Below are positions 59,047-64,000 of a DNA stretch of 64,000 nt, in pieces (the stretch's first letter is position 1; each line of letters starts with the position of its first letter). A program made the translations under genes and the position numbers. The notes beneath the pieces were generated by a model. It saw only the letters and a list, made by a program, of their open reading frames with translations, did not search any database and was not told the DNA's origin. Source of the DNA: Methylobacterium mesophilicum SR1.6/6. Its GTDB lineage: Bacteria; Pseudomonadota; Alphaproteobacteria; Rhizobiales; Beijerinckiaceae. The stretch lies in the NCBI RefSeq assembly GCF_000364445.2, contig NZ_CP043538.1, positions 5,971,447 to 6,035,446 on the forward strand, read 5' to 3'.

Positions 59047-60231
59047 ATGGCAGGCAACGAAGAGATCGTCATCGTCGGCGCCGCGCGCACGCCGGTCGGC
59101 TCGTTCGGCGGCGCCTTCGGCGCTGTGCCGGCCCACGAGCTCGGCGCAACGGCGATCAAGGCCGCCCTGGAGCGCGCCAAGGTCTCGCCCGACGACGTCG
59201 ACGAGGTGATCTTCGGCCAGGTTCTGACCGCCGGCGCCGGCCAGAACCCCGCCCGGCAGGCCGCCATCAAGGCCGGCATCCCCGAGAAGGCCACCGCCTG
59301 GGGCCTCAACCAGGTCTGCGGCTCGGGCCTGCGCACGGTCGCCATCGGCATGCAGCAGATCGCCAACGGCGACGCCAAGGTCATCGTGGCGGGCGGCCAG
59401 GAGTCGATGTCGCTCTCGCCCCACGCGCAGTACCTGCGCGGCGGCCAGAAGATGGGCGACCTCAAGCTCGTCGACACCATGATCAAGGACGGGCTCTGGG
59501 ACGCCTTCAACGGCTACCACATGGGCCAGACCGCCGAGAACGTCGCCCAGGCCTTCCAGCTCACCCGCGAGCAGCAGGACCAGTTCGCGACCCGCTCGCA
59601 GAACAAGGCCGAGGCCGCCCGCAAGGAGGGGCGCTTCAAGGACGAGATCGTCCCCGTCACCGTCCCGGGCAAGAAGGGCGACACGGTCGTCGACACCGAC
59701 GAGTACATCCGCGACGGTGCCACCCTCGAGGCGATGGCCAAGCTGAAGCCGGCCTTCTCGAAGGAGGGCACCGTCACGGCCGCCAACGCCTCGGGCCTCA
59801 ACGACGGCGCGGCGGCCATCGTGCTGATGTCGGCCTCCGAGGCCGAGCGCCGCGGCCTGACCCCGCTCGCCAGGATCAAGTCCTGGGCGACCGCGGGCGT
59901 CGACCCGAAGATCATGGGCACCGGGCCGATCCCCGCCTCCCGCAAGGCCCTGGACAAGGCCGGCTGGAAGCCGTCCGACCTCGACCTGATCGAGGCCAAC
60001 GAGGCCTTCGCGGCGCAGGCGCTCGCCGTGAACAAGGACATGGGCTGGGACGACGCCAAGGTGAACGTCAACGGCGGCGCCATCGCCATCGGCCACCCGA
60101 TCGGCGCCTCGGGCGCCCGCGTCCTCGTCACCCTGCTGCACGAGATGAAGCGGCGCGATGCCAAGAAGGGCCTCGCCACGCTCTGTATCGGCGGCGGCAT
60201 GGGTGTCGCGATGTGTGTCGAGCGGACGTGA
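59047..60231 (+). CDS. phaA: Acetyl-CoA acetyltransferase (beta-ketothiolase) PhaA
   Basis: This 394-residue thiolase condenses two acetyl-CoA to acetoacetyl-CoA, the first step of polyhydroxybutyrate synthesis and of the ethylmalonyl-CoA route used by these methylotrophs. The nucleophilic Cys91 is in [11 protein letters not shown], His is in [16 protein letters not shown], and the second Cys in [19 protein letters not shown] precedes the ATG. phaB follows 113 bases downstream. Confidence 0.96.
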   Translation: MAGNEEIVIVGAARTPVGSFGGAFGAVPAHELGATAIKAALERAKVSPDDVDEVIFGQVLTAGAGQNPARQAAIKAGIPEKATAWGLNQVCGSGLRTVAIGMQQIANGDAKVIVAGGQESMSLSPHAQYLRGGQKMGDLKLVDTMIKDGLWDAFNGYHMGQTAENVAQAFQLTREQQDQFATRSQNKAEAARKEGRFKDEIVPVTVPGKKGDTVVDTDEYIRDGATLEAMAKLKPAFSKEGTVTAANASGLNDGAAAIVLMSASEAERRGLTPLARIKSWATAGVDPKIMGTGPIPASRKALDKAGWKPSDLDLIEANEAFAAQALAVNKDMGWDDAKVNVNGGAIAIGHPIGASGARVLVTLLHEMKRRDAKKGLATLCIGGGMGVAMCVERT

Positions 60232-60344
60232 TCGGTCTGTAACGTCGGCCCGATCGACAATTTAGACTTAAGGCCAAGATCAGAAAAATTCGCGTGCGGA
60301 CGCCATCCGCACGCGGCATCACGGGATGCGAACAGGAGGAAACA

Positions 60345-61073
60345 ATGGCTCAAGGACGCGTCGCCCTCGTCACGGGCGGCACCCGCGGTATCGGCGCGGC
60401 GATCTCGAAGCGGCTCAAGGACAGGGGCTACAAGGTCGCCGCCAATTACGGCGGCAACGACGAGGCCGCCAACGCCTTCAAAGCCGAGACCGGAATCCCG
60501 GTCTTCAAGTTCGACGTGGGCGATCTCGCGAGCTGCGAGGCCGGCATCAAGGCGATCGAGTCCGAGGTCGGCCCGATCGACGTCCTGGTGAACAACGCCG
60601 GCATCACCCGGGACGGCGCCTTCCACAAGATGACCTTCGACAAGTGGCAGGCGGTCATCAAGACCAACCTCGACTCGATGTTCACCTGCACGCGGCCGCT
60701 GATCGAGGGCATGCGCAGCCGCAACTTCGGCCGCATCATCATCATCTCGTCGATCAACGGCCAGAAGGGCCAGGCCGGCCAGACCAACTACTCGGCCGCC
60801 AAGGCCGGCGTGATCGGCTTCGCCAAGGCCCTGGCGCAGGAGAGCGCCTCCAAGGGCATCACGGTGAACGTGGTGGCCCCGGGCTACATCGCCACCGAGA
60901 TGGTGATGGCGGTGCCGGAGGAAATCCGGAACAAGATCATCTCCACGATCCCGACCGGCCGCCTCGGCGAGGCCGACGAGATCGCCCACGCGGTCGAGTA
61001 TCTGGCGAGCGACGAGGCCGGGTTCGTGAACGGCTCGACGCTGACCATCAACGGCGGCCAGCACTTCGTCTGA
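60345..61073 (+). CDS. phaB: Acetoacetyl-CoA reductase PhaB
   Basis: This 242-residue SDR reduces acetoacetyl-CoA to (R)-3-hydroxybutyryl-CoA with NADPH. The cofactor motif is TGGTRGIGAAI, NAG in NNAGITRDGAFHKM, and the catalytic pair in QTNYSAAKAG. VVAPGYIATEMV is typical of PhaB. AGGAGGA lies seven bases before the ATG at 60345. With phaA it forms the PHB precursor operon. Confidence 0.96.
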   Translation: MAQGRVALVTGGTRGIGAAISKRLKDRGYKVAANYGGNDEAANAFKAETGIPVFKFDVGDLASCEAGIKAIESEVGPIDVLVNNAGITRDGAFHKMTFDKWQAVIKTNLDSMFTCTRPLIEGMRSRNFGRIIIISSINGQKGQAGQTNYSAAKAGVIGFAKALAQESASKGITVNVVAPGYIATEMVMAVPEEIRNKIISTIPTGRLGEADEIAHAVEYLASDEAGFVNGSTLTINGGQHFV

Positions 61074-61096
61074 TCGTCGCGACCGGATCGTCCTGC

Positions 61097-61125
61097 GGGC
61101 GCGTGCGGCCGAGGCCGGCGCGCCC
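61097..61125 (+). terminator. Likely terminator after phaB
   Basis: GGGCGCG (61097-61103) and CGCGCCC (61119-61125) pair, with an inner GGCC-GA-GGCC hairpin, followed by GTTGTTGTT. It lies 24 bases after the phaB stop and probably ends the phaAB transcript. Confidence 0.5.
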
Positions 61126-61242
61126 GTTGTTGTTCGGGCGACCCTGCGTGCGGCGTGCTCCGGCCGAGCCCCTCGAGATCTGACAGCCTGTCTGATGTCG
61201 AAAGCCCGGTGCGTTCGGCGGTGGCCGGTCTCCAGTCCGCGC

Positions 61243-61356
61243 CCTCATCCTGAGGCGCCGGAGCGCAGCGGAGGCCTCGAAGGAGGCCTCCAGAACCCGC
61301 AGCGATCCCTGGAGCCCTCCGTCGAGGCCCGCTGGCGCGGGCACCTCAGGATGAGG
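61243..61356. repeat. Dispersed palindromic element, family D
   Basis: CCTCATCCTGAGG (61243-61255) is the exact reverse complement of 61344-61356. Inside, CTCGAAGGAGG.CTCCAG and CTGGAGCCCTCCGTCGA arms also pair. This 114-base hairpin belongs to the CTCATCCTGAGG family, very common in Methylobacterium and other Rhizobiales. It lies downstream of phaB. Confidence 0.8.
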
Positions 61357-61780
61357 CTGAGGATTGGAAAATTCAGGTCGGACAGGCTTCGCAGAAGAAA
61401 TCTGTTCGAATGTGCGCCGGTACTCATTCCGGAACCGCGGTAGCTCAGCGTCAGATGACGGTAATCTGATCGCGCCTGTCATGGGACGGCGCGGGTTTTT
61501 CCAATGCGTCGGTTCCGTGTGCACGGTTTTGCCCGCTGGACGGGATTGTTCACGTGCTCTGGGGCACGAACAACCCGTGCAGGTCGGTCTAGGTCTCGTT
61601 CCGTCGGGTCGCGGATGGCCGCGCCGACAGGAGACCGGGCCACACGTATCATGACCCAGCAGTGTTACGGTAAAGACGACGTTCAATCTGTTCGCGACCA
61701 CCGTCCTTTGTCTACGCTGGCCGCCGGCGCGTCGTGGGCAACGCCGTCCTCACCGCCTTCCGACGGCCGCGAAGATCGCG
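61357..61780. other. Intergenic region after the palindrome
   Basis: About 420 bases without a supported gene. A short imperfect dyad occurs near 61550-61585 (CACGTGCTCTGGGGCACGAAC). GAGACCGGGCCACACGTATCATG around 61640 looks promoter-like but matches no known element. Frames here have poor composition. Confidence 0.35.
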
Positions 61781-61954
61781 ATGGCCGCGGCCTGCACCCC
61801 GGGCCTGCACCGGCAGCGCGCCGTCGCCCAGGCCGACAGCACCCTCCACCGGCAAGCCCAGCTGGCCGAGCGGCATGCATCGCCGGACCCTGACGTGGTT
61901 CGGCCCCGACTGCCGCGCCCGCTGACCCGGATCGAAGGAGGTTCCCATGTCTGA
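61781..61954 (+). CDS. Possible small hypothetical protein, 57 aa
   Basis: This 57-residue frame starts at an ATG and overlaps the next gene by eight bases. About 90 percent of its third positions are G or C, and the protein (LHRQRAVAQADSTLHRQAQL) is helix-compatible. There is no ribosome site and no recognised family. It could be real or a by-product of GC bias; a strict reading would leave it out. Confidence 0.35.
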   Translation: MAAACTPGLHRQRAVAQADSTLHRQAQLAERHASPDPDVVRPRLPRPLTRIEGGSHV

Positions 61955-62186
61955 CGTGACGACGCGCGGCCCGGGCCATCCGAGCCGGATCATCTTCGTG
62001 GCGACGTCCTTGTTCGGAGCCGCGGTGGGTTTCGCCAGCGGCGATCTCGTATGGTTCACGCTGGCCGTGATCGGCTGCGCCGCGGTGCTCTGTGTGGGCT
62101 ACGGCCTGACCCGGCGACGGCTCGGGTGGAAACCGCTGAGCGCCGACTACCTGTTGGACCTCATGCGGGTGCTCGGTCCGTCCTGA
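61947..62186 (+). CDS. Small two-helix membrane protein
   Basis: This 79-residue protein starts at an ATG with a strong GAAGGAGG seven bases upstream. Two membrane helices (RIIFVATSLFGAAVGFASG, VWFTLAVIGCAAVLCVGYGL) are joined by a short loop. The pattern resembles exopolysaccharide-repressor (ExoX-like) peptides of rhizobia, but the match is too weak to assign. The C-terminal tail is soluble. Confidence 0.7.
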   Translation: MSDVTTRGPGHPSRIIFVATSLFGAAVGFASGDLVWFTLAVIGCAAVLCVGYGLTRRRLGWKPLSADYLLDLMRVLGPS

Positions 62187-62303
62187 GGCGACATCCGGCA
62201 CGGCCCGCGCCGACGATCCGCGGGGCTCGCCGGACAGCCGTGCCCGCGGCTCGGCCAGGCTCCGATCCCGTTCCCGCTCTAGTGCCCCACCTTCGAGGCC
62301 ACC

Positions 62304-62393
62304 ATGACGCTCGCCTTGATCATCGCCGGCTGCTTCATCGTCAACGTCGCGATGGCCGGCTTCTTCGCCCTGGTGGCCCTCTGGGCCGACTGA
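62304..62393 (+). CDS. Tiny membrane peptide, 29 aa
   Basis: A 30-codon frame encodes one hydrophobic helix, MTLALIIAGCFIVNVAMAGF followed by FALVALWAD. GAGG five bases before the ATG supports it, as does the shape of a single-span membrane miniprotein. It ends five bases before the convergent glycerophosphodiesterase stop. The function is unknown. Confidence 0.45.
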   Translation: MTLALIIAGCFIVNVAMAGFFALVALWAD

Positions 62394-62398
62394 GCCCG

Positions 62399-63625
62399 CT
62401 ACGGCGCGCCGACGCAGTTGGCGTAGAAGGTCGTGGTCGCCGGCCAGTCGGAGAAGACGCCCCGGACGCCGACCTGCCCGTGCAGCACGTCGAGGAGTCG
62501 AAGGATGTCGCCGTCCCCGGTCACCACCGGCTTGATCGACTGATAATAGTAGCCCCCGCCATCCTTCAGCGGCCCCGACCGCTCCAGCGACCAAGCGATC
62601 AGGTCGAGGCCCGCCTGCTTCGCTGCCCGCGCATAGGTGGAGGGCTCGATCGTATCGCCCGGTCCCGGGCGGACCAGCATCCACAGGGGCGGGGACAGGA
62701 TCCGGACGCCCTTCTGCGCCAGCTCGGCCATGCCGGGCTGCCACGTGGCGGCCTTCTCCGGGTCGAAGCCCTGGGTGGTCTCGTCGCGGTTGTCGAGGAA
62801 GATCGCCTGACGGCCGAAATCCGGGTCCTTGTCCAGCCAGTACAGGATGTCCTGGAGCTGGAAGCTCTGCGGGTAGACGTCCGCGGCCGGGATGCCGGCC
62901 TGCCTGTACTCGTCGATCAGCTGCTGCGCGTACATGTCCTGGGTGTAGGTGCCGTCGAAGGGCATCGGGACCTGCGGCGCCTTCAGCTCGGGGGTGAACT
63001 TCCGGCCCATGCCCTTCACCAGGGCGATGTACTCCTTGTGGGACATGAGCGTGCCGGTGGTGGCGTACAGATCCGTGCGCCAGCGCGGCGTCGCGTTCAG
63101 GTAGGCGGCCACCGTCGTGGCCTCGGGGTCGGCCGCGTCCATCTTGCCGTTGAGCGACTTGAACTCGTCGAGGGTCAGGTCGCTGGTGCAGCACTTGGCC
63201 GAGGCCTTGCGGCCCGTGGCCGGATCGGCCGGCGTGAAGCCTTGGCTGCATTTCGCCGCGAACTGGGGCCGGGCCAGGATGTCGGTGGTGGTGTGCAGAT
63301 CGCACTGGCTGTGGCGGCAGACGAGCTGGCGGTCTTTGGTGAAGGCCACGTCGCACTCGATGATCCCGGCCCCCATCCGGTCGGCAGCGATCAGCCCCTC
63401 GCGGGTGTGCTCGGGGAACATGAGCGGTGCGCCCCGGTGCGAGATCGAGAAGGTCCTGGGCGTGTAGGTCCGGTCGACCCCGCAAGCGGCGAGCTTGTCC
63501 TTGAGGGGGCCGGGCTTGAGCTGGTCGACGAGGTAGAACGGCCGGGGGCCCAGTTGCGCGGCTTCGCCGGCTCGTGCCGGCCCGACCGCCAGGATCAGCG
63601 CCACCGCTGCCAGGATCGCACGCAT
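62399..63625 (-). CDS. Secreted glycerophosphodiester phosphodiesterase
   Basis: This 408-residue periplasmic enzyme hydrolyses glycerophosphodiesters to glycerol-3-phosphate and an alcohol. It has a signal peptide ([18 protein letters not shown]), then [12 protein letters not shown] with the catalytic His, [18 protein letters not shown] carrying the metal ligands, and the KFTPELKAP block. An insertion at about 118-150 has several cysteines (KCSQ, KCCTSD) likely to form disulfides. It is larger than GlpQ. The usual HD after the strand is HS (CRHSQ), a small departure. Confidence 0.88.
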   Translation of the reverse strand: MRAILAAVALILAVGPARAGEAAQLGPRPFYLVDQLKPGPLKDKLAACGVDRTYTPRTFSISHRGAPLMFPEHTREGLIAADRMGAGIIECDVAFTKDRQLVCRHSQCDLHTTTDILARPQFAAKCSQGFTPADPATGRKASAKCCTSDLTLDEFKSLNGKMDAADPEATTVAAYLNATPRWRTDLYATTGTLMSHKEYIALVKGMGRKFTPELKAPQVPMPFDGTYTQDMYAQQLIDEYRQAGIPAADVYPQSFQLQDILYWLDKDPDFGRQAIFLDNRDETTQGFDPEKAATWQPGMAELAQKGVRILSPPLWMLVRPGPGDTIEPSTYARAAKQAGLDLIAWSLERSGPLKDGGGYYYQSIKPVVTGDGDILRLLDVLHGQVGVRGVFSDWPATTTFYANCVGAP

Positions 63626-63724
63626 CGCAGATCTCCCCCGTTCCGAGCCGCCGGTAAAGAGCGGCGGTGACAGCCGGGTGACCCCGGCCTCGCCGACTCG
63701 GATGCCGCATGATAGCCGCGGGGC

Positions 63725-64000
63725 ATGAGCCGGTCCGCATCAATCTCCGCCGCCCGCACGCCGAACGCGTCCGCCACGATCGCGGGGTTCGGCGCGATCC
63801 TGCTGTGGTCGCTCCTCGCCCTGTTCACCGCCGCCTCCGGCACGGTGCCGCCGTTCCAACTCGCCGCCATGACTTTCCTGGTCGGCGGCCTGTGCGGCTG
63901 CGCCACCTGGATCGCCCGTCCGAGCCGCGCGCGGGTTCTGGTCCAGCCCTGGCCGGTCTGGCTGCTCGGCGTCGGCGGCCTGTTCGGCTACCACGCGCTC
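63725..64000 (+). CDS. EamA/DMT-family transporter, 3' end outside window
   Basis: The first 92 residues of a membrane protein are present. Helices [20 protein letters not shown], then [20 protein letters not shown], and [14 protein letters not shown] match the N-terminus of EamA/YddG-type drug-metabolite exporters. The frame is open to the end of the window, so the gene is truncated by the window edge. It is divergent from the glycerophosphodiesterase. Confidence 0.8.
   Translation, partial: MSRSASISAARTPNASATIAGFGAILLWSLLALFTAASGTVPPFQLAAMTFLVGGLCGCATWIARPSRARVLVQPWPVWLLGVGGLFGYHAL

Noticed and set aside
61195..61443. 82-codon frame (MSKARCVRRW...)
   Set aside because: It lies across the family D palindrome, whose repeats commonly create spurious frames.

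Overview
The window looks like a chromosome segment of a methylotrophic alphaproteobacterium of the Methylobacterium/Methylorubrum type. The evidence is the very high GC content with strong GC at third codon positions, a complete polyhydroxybutyrate module (PhaR, PhaA, PhaB), a MucR regulator, a UbiK-type factor, many small orphan proteins typical of that group, and several families of dispersed intergenic palindromes. I saw no phage, insertion sequence, CRISPR array, rRNA or tRNA gene. Most of the window is ordinary chromosome.

Left third (0-24 kb). A CMP/guanine-deaminase-like enzyme is followed by a tightly coupled three-gene operon on the minus strand: a YqcI/YcgG (GntA-like) protein, a class I methyltransferase and an EgtD-like amino-acid N-methyltransferase with altered signature residues. 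There is no EgtB beside it. From about 6 to 12 kb lies a run of small genes: a membrane protein, a DnaJ-type zinc-finger protein, a DUF2171 protein, small secreted proteins and a VanZ-like protein. Several are preceded by GGAAC-N16/17-GTT elements that resemble promoters of the general stress sigma factor EcfG. A MucR homologue that lacks its zinc ligands, a PAP2 protein, a short-chain dehydrogenase and the AMPylase SelO follow. Next comes an OsmF/YehZYXW-type ABC importer operon, whose first permease frame does not close where it should.

Middle (24-43 kb). This part is metabolic and transport: a cytosine-deaminase-like amidohydrolase, two short-chain dehydrogenases, two tandem YdcZ-type membrane proteins, an OPT transporter, a cystine-type polar amino-acid ABC importer, a putative L-2-keto-3-deoxyarabonate dehydratase, a class I aminotransferase and a FadR-like GntR regulator with two similar palindromic sites upstream. 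A LysR regulator diverges from a ring-cleaving dioxygenase, a carboxylesterase and a DoxX protein, a layout like quinone/thiol-stress operons.

Right third (43-64 kb). This is mainly housekeeping: argJ coupled to a SIMPL-domain protein and a MutT-type Nudix enzyme; proC coupled to a YbjN protein; a TetR regulator; UbiK; PhoH; a UvrD/PcrA helicase; and a phosphoenolpyruvate carboxylase homologue missing two active-site basic residues. These are followed by rpmF, phaR diverging from phaA-phaB, a secreted glycerophosphodiester phosphodiesterase, and a DMT transporter cut by the window edge.
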